Below are positions 34,731 to 44,589 of a DNA stretch of 64,000 nt, one piece after another. The translations under genes and the position numbers were made by a program. Numbering within the stretch: the first letter of the stretch is position 1; each line of letters starts with the position of its first letter. The stretch comes from Diadophis punctatus similis (lineage: Eukaryota; Chordata; Lepidosauria; Squamata; Dipsadidae), in contig JALIGW010000002.1 in assembly GCA_023053685.1 (NCBI GenBank), positions 42,910,720 to 42,974,719 on the forward strand. Direction: 5' to 3'. The notes below the pieces were generated by a model. It was not told the origin of the DNA. It saw only the letters and a program-made list of their open reading frames with translations, and did not search any database.

Positions 34731-35380
34731 CGAGCCATTGCGGTCAGCCAGCCTGCACCACCTTACCTGTAAACTGGCGTTCCTTGTGGCCATCACATCA
34801 GCCAGGAGAGTGTCTTAGCTGGCCGCTCTGTCGGTAAGGAAAGACTTGTGTGTTTTTCACAAGGATAGGGTGGTTTTGCGTTTGGATCCCTCCTTCGTCC
34901 CCAAGGTGAACTCTTGATTCCACCGGGCACAAGAGCTGATTCTACCTAACTTTTGCCCAGAACCAACCCACCTCTTAGAGAAAAGGTGGCACACCTTGGA
35001 CATGAGGAGGGCCCTCCACATCTACATCAAACGGACAGTCACCGTAAGGAAGACAAGAGTCCTTATTTATTGCTTTCCAGCTGGCCACATTGAGCAACAG
35101 TGTTCCCTTCGACAGTGGGTCGATGGTTGCGATCTACCATTGCAAAGGCCTACGAACTACAAGGTCTTCAGCTACCAAGGGGAATTACCGCTCATTCTAC
35201 CCAAAGTGCAGCCACGACTACAGTTTGGGTTATGCAGGCCTCTATCGAGGCGGTCTGTCGCGCAGCTACCTGGTCCTCCCCGTCCATTTATTAGACATTA
35301 TAAATTGGACATCTACACCTCTGCGGAGGCGGCATTCAGCAGACGGGTACTTCAAAGAGTTCACGAGGACCAGGGGTGAT
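34730..35380 (+). pseudogene. DIRS tyrosine recombinase of copy B, degenerate
   Basis: Reading: PYEPLRSASLHHLTCKLAFL, VAITSARRVS, stop, LAALSVRKDLCVFHKDRVVL, RLDPSFVPKVNS, stop, FHRAQELILPNFCPEP, HTLDMRRALHIYIKRTVTVR. After frameshifts it continues GITAHSTQSAATTTVWVMQA, then RAATWSSPS and PFIRHYKLDIYTSAEAAF. It aligns throughout with copy A (23035-23775). The HST-R box has glutamine in place of the catalytic arginine. Stops, frameshifts and this change make it inactive. Confidence 0.85.
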
Positions 35381-35765
35381 TGGACCAGACTACAGCCCAC
35401 CTGTAAGGACAAGCCAGCTTTGGTATGTCCCATTCCTGGATGCTATATCCACCACTATGGAGAAGGGCCGTTGGTCTTACCTGATAGGCTCCTTCTCGCG
35501 GGGGTGGATATAGCATCCAGCCCTACTCTGAAAGCAGTCTGGTTGGAGATCGGTAGGAGGAGAACCTTACTTCATAGACTTTTGGCACATCAGGTCTGTC
35601 GCTTCGTCTTCGTCAAAAGTTGGAAGGGATAGCAACGGAGGCGTGTCCTCAACAGCTCTGACAGACTCATTCCAATCAGCTTAGATGACGAGGTCAACCC
35701 ATTCCTGGATGCTATATCCACCCCCATGAGAAGGAGCGTATCAGGTAAGACCAACGCCCCTTCCC
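35381..35765. repeat. DIRS copy B right arm and inverted terminal repeat
   Basis: Includes two oppositely oriented copies of a GGATGCTATATCCACC / GTTGGTCTTACCTGAT module (about 35438-35520 and 35700-35760) and the inverse of the left end (35612-35721). DIRS elements use such complementary end segments to form a circular intermediate. Confidence 0.8.
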
Positions 35766-36991
35766 ACTGGAAACTTGAACCAAACATTGTTTCCTATAAT
35801 TATCCCTACCATAATTAAAGTCAATAAGCTTCAAATGTGTTTATTATACTCTCATATAATGAGTGTCAACATACAGTTAATGTACGTATAGCAGGCAAAA
35901 TTTTCCTCTGAATCTTTGTTTGGAACTCTACTGAATCTGGAACCCTTTTGTCTTTCTTGTTTCCTTATCTAAAATCCCAAGACATTTAAAACAAATGTCA
36001 CCCCGGCCATGTTTAATCTTCAAAACAATTCCTTATGGTCCATTTCTGTACAATGTTACTCTATTCTGATGCCTAAGCCCTGTTACCAAAATGTATATTC
36101 CAAGTTTCTTTTCATGAGTCAGTTTAATACCTTGTTGTTGTTATTATTACTCACTGAATCAGTATAATACTTTAATATTATTATTCATGAACCTGTTTAA
36201 TACCTTAGAGAAAGCCATTTGTTTCTAATTACCTGGATAATTATACCTGCAACATAAATTCTAATTTCATAGATAATGGTTATAAACTGTTGGTTTATTT
36301 CTAACTTTAGTGCTTCACAAGGAGACAAACCTACAGAAATTTCACTATAAGTACAGATATTCTTATCTCAGATGGATCACTGTTATTGCACTGTGCATCC
36401 ATAAAGTAATAAAAAACAAGGTAAAGGCCTTTGGATACATGAAAACCTTCATTGCAAATAACAAGGTCTGAACTGTATGTACAAAACTGTGTATAATAAA
36501 TCATGGATAACAAGGGCCATGTCAAAACCAGAAAATTGTTAAGTCAACATACTTAAGCCAAGCCAAAAGGGACCTACTTTAAAGCAGAAAAATATTTTAC
36601 CATTTTATTTTCATAATTTGATCTAACAAAACATCTTTCAGAAAGTGATCATATGGAATCAAAGAGGAAAAATATAGCCAGTCTTCTATTAATCTTAAAA
36701 CAAGTTACTAAGCAACTATCTTACCTGTGCATTAAAACTCCCAGAGAGGAAGGATTTCATGGTCTCCTAGGCCATTACAATTATAATTAGACATTTTTCT
36801 ATCCAATATTCAATAGGCTAATCCCACTCTTCTTGTTAATTTTCAGCGGATCAAATAAAAAAAAATTGCTTGTTTTATTTATGTTTGAATATTTTCAGCC
36901 TAAACTTAAGTTCTTAATCTTCTACTTTTGTATCTTGAAGTACTGACCTTTTAAAAATATTTCTGCAAGCTACTACAAATGCACTCTTAAT
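35766..36991. other. AT-rich intronic DNA, nothing recognised
   Basis: No supported feature on either strand. Confidence 0.45.
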
Positions 36992-37360
36992 GTGCAGTAC
37001 AGGATGGGTTCCAACTTACCTCGCTGCTGGTTTGCTCCCTCCCGCACCGCATGGGCGTGCCTTGTGGGTGCGCGTGCACACTGCGCGCGCATGCGCAATG
37101 ATTAAAAAATTGGGAAAAAAATAATTAAAAAAAACAAAGCCAAAAAAAAGATGGCAACCGCATGCACCATGCCGGAACTCGGCTTCTGCGCATACTCAGA
37201 AGGAAAAAAGTTTTTTAAAAATTCAAAAAAAATTCAAAAAAAAGATGGCGGTGCCCATGGACCGGCACTGACCGATCCGGTTTGGTGACGTCATCATGAT
37301 GACACCAGCGGGTCGCTACCGGTTCAGGCGAACTGGTCCGAACCAGGAGGAACCCACCCC
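36992..37360. mobile_element. hAT-type MITE, 353 bp, with perfect 8-bp duplication
   Basis: The element spans 37000-37352, beginning CAGGATGGGTTCCAAC and ending GGAACCCACCCCTG. It is flanked by gtgcagta on both sides (36992-36999 and 37353-37360). The interior has A-rich runs, two AAAAAAGATGGC motifs and CpG-rich segments, with no coding potential. Confidence 0.9.
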
Positions 37361-37671
37361 TGGTGCAGTACCATCATTCTGATTCAAAGGGCAATATGTA
37401 ACTCAGGATACAAGAAAGGGCATTAATGTACAGCTAGTCCTCAACGTATGACTACAACTGAGCTTGAAATTTTTATCATAATTCATTGGGATCACCATGT
37501 GACCTGACTCAATTTTACAACCATTTTTATGATGGTCATTAAATAAATCACGTGGCCATTAAGCAAACCACATAGTTGTTGAAAGAATCCAACATATCCA
37601 ATGGGATTATTATTATTTTTTGCATTTTCTGATGGAAAATGGTAAAAACATCACAAACCGTGAACAAGTGA

Positions 37672-38111
37672 CCATAGGACAGTGATGGCGAACCTATGGC
37701 ACGGGTGCCACAGGTGGCACGCGGAGCCATATCTGCCGGCACGTGAGCCGTTGCCCTAGCTCAGCTCCAGTGCGCATGTGCGTGCCCGCCAGCTGATTTT
37801 TGGCTCGCGTGGAGGCTCTGGGAGGGCGATTTCGGCCTCCGGAGGGCCTCCGGGGTGGCGGGGGGAGCATTTTCACCCTCCCCAAGCTCCAAGAAAGCCT
37901 CTGGAGCCTGGGGAGGGCAAAAAATGGGCCTACTGGTCCCACTGGAAGTCAGGAAATGGGGGTGGGGGGGGTCATGCACGCATGCGCAGGGGGGTGGGGC
38001 AAGTGGGGGGGCTTTGAATTATGGGTGTGAGCACGCACGCGCGTGCGATAGCACCTGCGCGCACTATTTCGGCACCCGAGGAAAAAAAGGTTCGCCATCA
38101 CTGCCATAGGA
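37672..38111. mobile_element. hAT-type MITE, 424 bp, with perfect 8-bp duplication
   Basis: The element spans 37680-38103. Termini CAGTGATGGCGAACCT and AGGTTCGCCATCACTG form a perfect 16-bp inverted repeat. The flanks ccatagga at 37672-37679 and 38104-38111 are identical. The interior is GC-rich and non-coding; open frames on both strands there are chance. Confidence 0.95.
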
Positions 38112-38136
38112 CATAGTCATAAATGTGAGCAGCTGC

Positions 38137-38215
38137 CAAATTTATTTATTTTTATTTGTTAAATTTATTTACCGCCTATCTCGTCATGGGGCTATTCTAG
38201 GCGGTTTTCAATAAT
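38137..38215 (-). repeat. LINE 3'-tail fragment
   Basis: (TTTA)n followed by accgcctatctcgtcatggg and ctaggcggttttcaataat, a minus-strand LINE 3' end related to 54151-54231. Confidence 0.6.
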
Positions 38216-38236
38216 AAATGCTTGAACTGAGATCAC

Positions 38237-38406
38237 ATGTGTGTCAGCGGTGGGTTGCTCCGGTTCGGACCGGTTCTTAGAACCGGTAGCGCCGGCAGCG
38301 GGAGGCTCCGCCCACCCACCTGGGATGCGCAGAAGCATCGCGCGCAAGCGCAAGCATGCACACAAACCAGTAGTAAAGGATTTTAGAACCCACTACTGAT
38401 GTATGT
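38237..38406. mobile_element. hAT-type MITE, 154 bp
   Basis: The element spans 38245-38398, beginning CAGCGGTGGGTTGCTCCGGT and ending TTAGAACCCACTACTG. The flanks atgtgtgt and atgtatgt differ at one of eight positions. The terminal CAG-GGTGGGTT resembles the MITE at 37000-37352. Confidence 0.85.
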
Positions 38407-38506
38407 GTATGTGTGTGTGGCAGTTGTAACTTTGAGGGCAGGTCATAACTAATGTTTTTGAGTCCAACTTAATTTCAACCGGTTGTTAAGCAATGATTAC
38501 CTGTAA

Positions 38507-39649
38507 TATGTATCAGAATACCTTTAACCAAATGCAAGTTTCTCCAGAATCACGTCTAAACCAAAGAAAGCACCCCTGCAACTTCCCCAAAAGATGCAAC
38601 TATTTTAAAGTGATTCCAAATGATAGTACACAGATGTCCATATTTAGTCCTTTGAAACTAGATCTCTGCAAAGACCTACTATACAGCACCATGCACTTTT
38701 ACTCTGATGTTTATTCTATTTTATTCGATGCAATTAAAATTTGTTTTTAGTATGGTATCATTAGGGATTTTTTTTCTTTAGCAAAGAGCTCAAGGTTGTT
38801 AAACATATTAAGATCAGACTAAAATCTAATATAATACTCAAATATAGTTACAGAATAATTTGTATCTTATTATTTATCAAGTTGTAATTCCAGAAAAGAA
38901 AACTGTATTTGAAGATACCCCTTAAAATTGATTCTTGGCCCTTAAAGTAGATGTCTTCCCTTCACCTACCAAGTACCAAATATATGCTCTTTTCTCTGCT
39001 GTTTTTAACTTTACATTCTCACAACCTGGTTAGTTTCCTCACCAGAATATATAATTATATTTATTTTACTAAAATATTCTTTTCCCTGTAATTGCCTTCT
39101 TTGTGCAAAAGGAAAAATATAATGTATTCGTTTTGGCATGCAAATAAGACATATATGTTTATCACCTCAAAACTTCAATTTCAACAATACTGAATCTTGA
39201 TACAAGTGTTGGGAAAATTTACTAATACTAGAGGAAGAAGTGAGATAGTAATGTTCTATTCTCACTTCTTTCTGAAACTTCTAATAACATACTTTTTCAT
39301 ATAATTAGTTGCCTCTATGAATGGAAAAACAATTTATGAAACAAGAAATAGCTGAAAATTTCTTTCTAGTATATTTGTGTTTACCACTACAATAATTATG
39401 CTTAGTATTAAATATAAAAAATGTTTTAAAAATATTTCAAGGGAAAAAATATATTACTTTTCATTTTTTGATTTGGTAAAATAAGTAAATAAATGGAATA
39501 GAATCTCTTTTTTAAAAGTGGGCATACTGAACCCATAAATATAGAATATATACTACAGTATATATACACTATATTTTAGGCATCTAATTTTAAAAAACCC
39601 AAAATATATTCAAATAGACACACTAAACTAACAAATCCTTCAGTAATCT
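38507..39649. other. AT-rich intronic DNA, nothing recognised
   Basis: No supported feature on either strand. Confidence 0.45.
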
Positions 39650-39723
39650 TTTAATTTAATTTAATTTAATTAAAAGTTCTTATAGGCAGCCCAATCCCGT
39701 AGGACTCAGGGCGGCGTATTTTA
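39650..39723 (-). repeat. LINE/SINE 3'-tail fragment
   Basis: (TTTAA)n then ttcttataggcagcccaatc and ccgtaggactcagggcggcg, the inverse of the tail at 16205-16336. Confidence 0.7.
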
Positions 39724-40203
39724 TAGGTAGACCACAACCTACAACAATTGGGATCATAATTTCTGTCATAAGTTGCTGCTGTCATGAAGCAAGACATCAC
39801 ATGACTGGACCGACTTATGGCAGACACTTCTCATTGTAATTGTTAACCGAGAATTGTGAATCATTAACTGAGTACCCCCCAAATCCAAGCCATTATTGGC
39901 TTTATCCCTCCCATCTCCAAACCTCAGTAAGATAAAAGACTGCCTCCAACTGCCTCCTCACCTACGTATGTCCCCCCCTCATCTATGTCCTTTCGGTTGC
40001 CCTGTATTGCACCTTGTAGGCAGCAAGCAATCCCAGAAACACACGGCTCACCAAGCTGTTTTGTCTCCTAGTTGCTGTATCTAAAAAGGAGGCATTCAAG
40101 CAGTAAAATACTTCCCCAAAATAGCTTTAGTCACTGTCTTTTTCAACCCCATTGTAATCGTGAACAATCACTGAACAAGTCATAAGTTGAGAACTACCTA
40201 TTG
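39722..40203. mobile_element. TA-target MITE, copy 3
   Basis: Left end TATAGGTAGACCACAACCTA and right end CATAAGTTGAGAACTACCTA are inverted relatives of the ends at 24724-25127. It lies between FBXL17 sequence and a LINE tail, ending about 90 bp from the exon donor. The interior, 39880-40080, differs from the other copies. Confidence 0.6.
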
Positions 40204-40294
40204 TTCAATTATCTCTATCTTCTGAAAATTATCAATTATTAGTAATAACTAATACTGTGGATTCAGTTTGCTTTTTTATAAAAAAGTTACTTAC

Positions 40295-40425
40295 CTGTCA
40301 TTTATGATCCAATTGAGACACAGATTGAGAGAGGTAAGGTTTCTGCATTTCTTTACTATCTCCATCACAGTTTCATTATCCAGTTCTGTGATATGACGCA
40401 AGTCCAAGCTGGAAAGGTTTCTTAG
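40295..40425 (-). CDS. FBXL17: FBXL17 internal coding exon (leucine-rich repeats)
   Basis: This 131-bp exon encodes 43 residues plus the first two bases of an arginine codon. It starts LRNLSSLDLRHITELDNETV, then MEIVKKCRNL, and ends LNLCLNWIIND. It is the next FBXL17 LRR segment after the exon at 44482-44589, and the join reads HLTN-LRNLSS. The acceptor is TTAATAG (AG at 40426-40427) and the donor is GTAAGT starting at 40294, so the next exon must begin in phase 2. The next expected residues of the protein were not found between 1 and 40294, so that exon lies outside the window. The LxxLxLxxC/N pattern of cysteine-type LRRs is clear. The exon is intact and its sequence looks conserved, in contrast to the decayed transposon ORFs around it. 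Confidence 0.94.
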
Positions 40426-40736
40426 CTATTAAGATAAATAAAACAGAAAGTAGAACATAAGCATACTTAATTATTCATATACTTATATGCAATGTTCTGC
40501 CTCCCATTATATTTTTATCTTTTTTTTGAGAATAATTCCAAGTTCAAAAAAATTTCACTCCAACCGAAGATAACATTATTTCGTACTTGTACTGTAAACA
40601 ATTCCAAAGTTCTTGTCTGCCAACAATTATGGTTGAATTAATATAAAATATTTATTAACGCAAATATTAACAGTATAACAATCACTAATTATATAACATC
40701 TTGATTTTTTAAAACAATATTTTTTTCAGTATTTAT

Positions 40737-41240
40737 CTTCCAAGGATGAAAAGTTCCTTGAGTCTGTGGAAAATCTCTGATACAGCATGGATTTTCAATG
40801 GGAGGAAATGTCAAACTTCTAATGATAAATTAGAAGTAACAGAAATTAGAATTAAAATTGCTGAGAAAAATATCAACAACCTCAGTTATGCTGATGATGC
40901 CACTTTAGTATCTGAAAGCAGAGGAATTAAGGAAATTCTTGTTGAAGGCAAAAGAAGAGAGTCAAAGGCCAATCTGCTATTCCAATATTTTTTTAAAAAA
41001 ACTATGATTATGTAAAGACAAGGTCAGTTTTCCCACTTGTAGTATAAAAAGTCTAGATGATCAAAAAGGCTGAATGAAGAAAAATTTATGTCTTTGAACT
41101 GTGCTGCTAATAATGAATCTAAATCTCAGATATTTTGGACATACAATGTGAAGCAAAGAATCACTAGAGGAGATCTTGATGCTTGGAAAAATTGATAACT
41201 ATCAAAAAGGCGGCCAAGAGAAGACAATAGAGCTACATAG
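40737..41240 (+). pseudogene. RTE-BovB LINE fragment, internally deleted
   Basis: Reading: LEVTEIRIKIAEKNINNLSY, ADDATLVSESRGIKE, with the RT catalytic YADD. It then jumps, after a deletion, to the far C-terminal part MNLNLRYFGHTM and SLEEILMLGKIDNYQKGGQE. This matches BovB, recognised from memory by 'NINNLRYADDTTL' and 'YFGHLMRR'. Frameshifts and stops show it is old. BovB is known for horizontal transfer among squamates and mammals. Confidence 0.8.
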
Positions 41241-41244
41241 CATG

Positions 41245-41717
41245 GGGCCTGGCTACCTACAGAACCATCTTCATCCTAATACATCGATCCACTCCATCCG
41301 ATCAGGCAGTGAAAGTATGTTATAGACACCATAGACTTTTACAGACTTTTGTTTGGTAGGGTCTAGGAAGAAAATCTTCTCTGCCATCATCAGTGCCCTG
41401 TGGAATATTCTCCCTCTGGAGGTGAAATAGGCCTCAACACCCATGGCCTTCCGAAAAGGAGTTAAACATGGCTCTACAGCCATGACTTCTGTGGGAAGTC
41501 AAGAAAGGTAATGCAGACATGGGGCTCATTGGTACCATGAACTTTTGCCCTTTGCGTTTTGACTAACTTTTAATGTGGTTCAATCAACTTTGCCTCCTTT
41601 TAAATTCTAGTTTTTAATTCTTGTATGCTGTTTTTATATTTTATTTTTTGTACACTGACCTGTTTGAGAGAGATGGGCAGTTCAAAAATGTGAAAAATAA
41701 ATAAATAAATAAATAAA
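41245..41717 (+). pseudogene. LINE C-terminal fragment with 3' UTR and (AAAT)n tail
   Basis: Reading: SAIISALWNILPLEVK, then STPMAFRKGVKHG, the 'WN-LP-E...FRKGLK' end of LINE ORFs. After a 3' UTR it ends gagagagatgggcagttcaa and (AAAT)n at 41695-41717. Stops are frequent. The apparent minus-strand ORF at 41271-41483 is a shadow. Confidence 0.65.
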
Positions 41718-43691
41718 ATAGATACTAATATTTATAAGCATAAACCTATAAAACATTTTTAAAAGGCAGCTATTGACAGATTATCTTGGTGAAATGATGT
41801 CCTTTTAAATATCTGAGCTAAATAAATACATAATCAAATTAGGCATGAAGAATATAATATAACTGAGATTTTCCCAGAACAACAAAGCACTTTCATTGGT
41901 TTTCAAATACATTAAAGTTATTTAAGTTTTGGTGAACAGAAATGAATTTGAAAGCTACTATGTTTAATCGTGCTTTCGAAGACCACTAAGGACTCGCAGT
42001 TCAGCTCTGAGCTACCTATTGGAACCATGTTTAATTTATAGATTGTTTCAACTCTTAATTGTCTTTGCTTATTACTAGAATATAAAGATTTTACCACTTT
42101 TATAAGAGATGGACACTTGATTCTGTTAAATGATGCTCTGCCTTTGATTCAGCTTTGCCTACTTTTCACTTACAATCTTGTCCATATCATTTAAATTCTA
42201 TCTAGGACCTTTAGTATTATTCAGGTTGCCTACTAATGCTATAGTCAGTATTCACATTTCAAAGTCACATTATTAGCAAAACCCAAATAATTAGTTCATG
42301 GAAACAAGTAAAAATGGAGCTGAACACCAAGATTAAAACTGCTCATTTGGCCCCAATAAAATTATAATATTGCACTAGTTTAAAAGGTAATATAATGATG
42401 TAATACAGCACATAATTATTCTGAATAATTTTATACCATGCTTTCCTTGTCAGAGTTGCTGGAATTTGAAACAGGTTAGTTCTAATCTTAAGTTTATTTT
42501 GATGACCAAGTTGAACATGAACTGAAAGGTTTTTATTTTTAGCAAAATACAGCATAGTTCTAGTCCTACATAGCCTGATTTTTCTTACCTTCCACTTATA
42601 AATTATTACAGACAAGGGCTGACCTTTGTTTGTGCAGCAGCAACCTACAGCTTTGCCAGTTTGGTTTTCCACTTTCTTCCCTCATCCACTTTTTTCTGTT
42701 CATACACAGTGTTCTGCTCTTCCTGTATTGGACTACCTCTCCCTGGTGACTGACACTGCTAGAGCCATTCCCTCACCCAATGCCACCCTCTGTTCCTCAT
42801 TTGATCATAGAAGCAGCTGATTAGAAATTCATTATTTTTCTGTTAACTTGTTACTGTTTGGTTTGCGGCACTATGAGTGAGGGTAAGAGAGGAGATCTCT
42901 GACCCCTCCTTCCCTGTTGCAAAAATGGTCAGAAGCATGTGGGGGAAAATGCAGTTATAGAATAAAGCCTACAACATTATGAAATTATAATACTATTCAA
43001 GGGCTAACACTGCCTTTTCTGATATAATAGAAAATACATAACAGATCCTATACCTTAGTGGATGATTTAGGAAGCAATTCTGAAGAGCTGAGGATAACTG
43101 TGGTGACACATCTTAAGTTCCAAACTGATCAACCAAAAAGAAAGTACAACATTTTTCAACTGTTCTTAAAGAAGTCAGAAATGAAAATGTCCCTCTTGTA
43201 ATATATCTTTTAACATTAGCCTCTGTATTAGAGGATTAGCAAGTGGCCGATATAATGTAACTACTCAAAAAAAAAGTGAAGCAGGGAAATTACAACTGGT
43301 ATTATCTCTGCTCTGTATTAGTGGAAAACAAGATTTATTCACTAATTACATTTATATTTCACCTTTTGTCTGGAGCTCAGGATGACATTCTTCCTCATTT
43401 TAACCCTATAAGAATTATACTGGGCTGAAAAAGAAGAGAATGGGAACAAACAGAAAGTTCTCATAATGAAGGGAGGTAAACAATGAAACCCTGCATAGAT
43501 AAGTATCAGAAACATTCATTAAAAATTATGGATGAAAAACCTAGATCTTGGGTGAAGTTTCCTAATTATATCAAATTATTTCTTTTAAAGTTGATAGAAG
43601 GGAAAAGGCAGAGCAAAACGTTTAACAGCAATCCACAGACAGATGTAAAAGAATGAAAGTGGCAAATCTGATTCATTATAAACATTAATCA

Positions 43692-44047
43692 CAAGTAGTC
43701 CTTGACTTACAACCAGTCACTTATGACTGGTCAAAGTTATGATGGACCCCCAAAAGCTACTAATGACCCAGTTTTGGTTTCCAACAGCTGCACACATCCT
43801 ACAGTCACATGATCGCATTTTGGGTGCCTGGCAATTGGCTCAACTTTACATTTTTCCAGCAAAAAAACAACCATAGGATTACATAAATGACCCTGGCATC
43901 TGCTTAATGACTATGGCATTTACTTCATGACTGGCACAAAAAAATCATAAAACTGAATCTGGTGACGTGAGCACTTTGGCTTATGACCATCTTAGCTTAG
44001 AATGGAAATTCCAGACTCTATTAGAGTTGCAAGTTGAAGACAACCTG
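43692..44047. mobile_element. TA-target MITE, copy 4
   Basis: Begins CAAGTAGTCCTTGACTTACA and ends GTTGCAAGTTGAAGACAACCTG before TA (44048-44049). It lies inside the FBXL17 intron, about 430 bp from the exon donor. Confidence 0.75.
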
Positions 44048-44366
44048 TAATGAACATACATCCCTAACAATATAATATGCTGATGACTCTGCTGAGAATC
44101 AGCATATAAAATTAATATATTACTATTATTATTATCTAAGCTGATGGGAGTTGACAAGGAAAGGGAGCTCTAAAGAAGGAATATGTTTATTTGAAAAAGC
44201 CATGAACAAAACAAGCTTCACTACCAAATAGAAAAGGCTATGAAAAGAAATTTGCTTCTAAGTTATTGCTATGGGAAGCCTATATGTTTGAATTATAGCC
44301 ATCCACCATAGTTTTAAGCATTCTTGCAAGAGCTTCCATCCATCACAAAACTGATCCCTATTCCTT

Positions 44367-44424
44367 AATATGTAATGTAATCAATGTTGATGCATAATAT
44401 GTAATGTAATCAATGTTGATGCAT
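44367..44424. repeat. Perfect 29-bp tandem duplication
   Basis: A 29-bp unit containing ATATGTAATGTAATCAATG occurs twice head to tail (44367-44395, 44396-44424), ending about 57 bp inside the FBXL17 intron from the donor. Confidence 0.93.
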
Positions 44425-44481
44425 CTAGCAAGACTTTGCCTGTTTAGAAATATCAGTAAATAACCTAGTTAATATACTTAC

Positions 44482-44589
44482 ATTGGTAAGATGTATCACT
44501 CCTTTAGATGTAACAGAACAGCCCATAAACCCAACATACTGTAACTCAGGACAATGTTCAGCAAATGCTTTAACAGATTGATCAGTTAC
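44482..44589 (-). CDS. FBXL17: FBXL17 internal coding exon (leucine-rich repeats)
   Basis: This 108-bp exon encodes 36 residues, beginning VTDQSVKAFAEHCPELQYVG and ending in VTSKGVIHLTN. I recognise it as part of the C-terminal leucine-rich repeats of FBXL17, the substrate-recognition F-box subunit of an SCF (SKP1-CUL1) ubiquitin ligase that is known to police BTB-domain dimer composition. On the minus strand it is preceded by a TTTAG acceptor (AG at 44590-44591) and followed by a GTAAGT donor starting at 44481. It is phase 0 at both ends. The reading continues directly into the exon at 40295-40425. Conserved LRR positions (L, C, G spacing) are intact and there is no stop or frameshift. The protein identification is from memory of the family; the splice sites are seen directly. 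Confidence 0.93.

Larger units (their letters stand above)
28973..35765 (+). mobile_element. DIRS-type retrotransposon copy B, with nested insertions
   Basis: Inverted terminal sequences bracket this 6.8-kb block. 28985-29096 (GGAATGGGTTGACCTCATCA, CTGATTGGAATGAGTCTGTC, AGAGCTGTTGAGGACAC) is the inverse of 35612-35721. Inside, on the plus strand, are a gag remnant (30487-31767, resumed at 34599) and a tyrosine recombinase (about 34730-35380). The RT-RNase H part is missing because the gag end runs almost directly into the recombinase near 34720-34735. It carries a solo LTR (29764-30171) and an L1-like insertion (31768-34583). All frames contain stops, so the copy is dead. Confidence 0.85.
37431..38503. 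mobile_element. TA-target MITE (copy 2), split by three later insertions
   Basis: It opens CAGCTAGTCCTCAACGTATG after TA (37429-37430) and closes TTAAGCAATGATTACCTG before TA (38504-38505). It is interrupted by a hAT MITE (37680-38103), a LINE tail (38137-38215) and a second hAT MITE (38245-38398). Removing those leaves a sequence like the copies at 24724 and 43692. Confidence 0.75.
40426..44481 (-). other. FBXL17: FBXL17 intron between the two visible exons
   Basis: A 4056-bp phase-0 intron with a GTAAGT donor at its high-coordinate end and a TAG acceptor at its low-coordinate end. It contains a BovB fragment (40737-41240), another LINE 3' end (41245-41717), a TA-target MITE (43692-44047) and a 29-bp tandem duplication just inside the donor (44367-44424). 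No host coding sequence or RNA gene is visible in 41718-43691 or 44052-44366. Confidence 0.9.
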
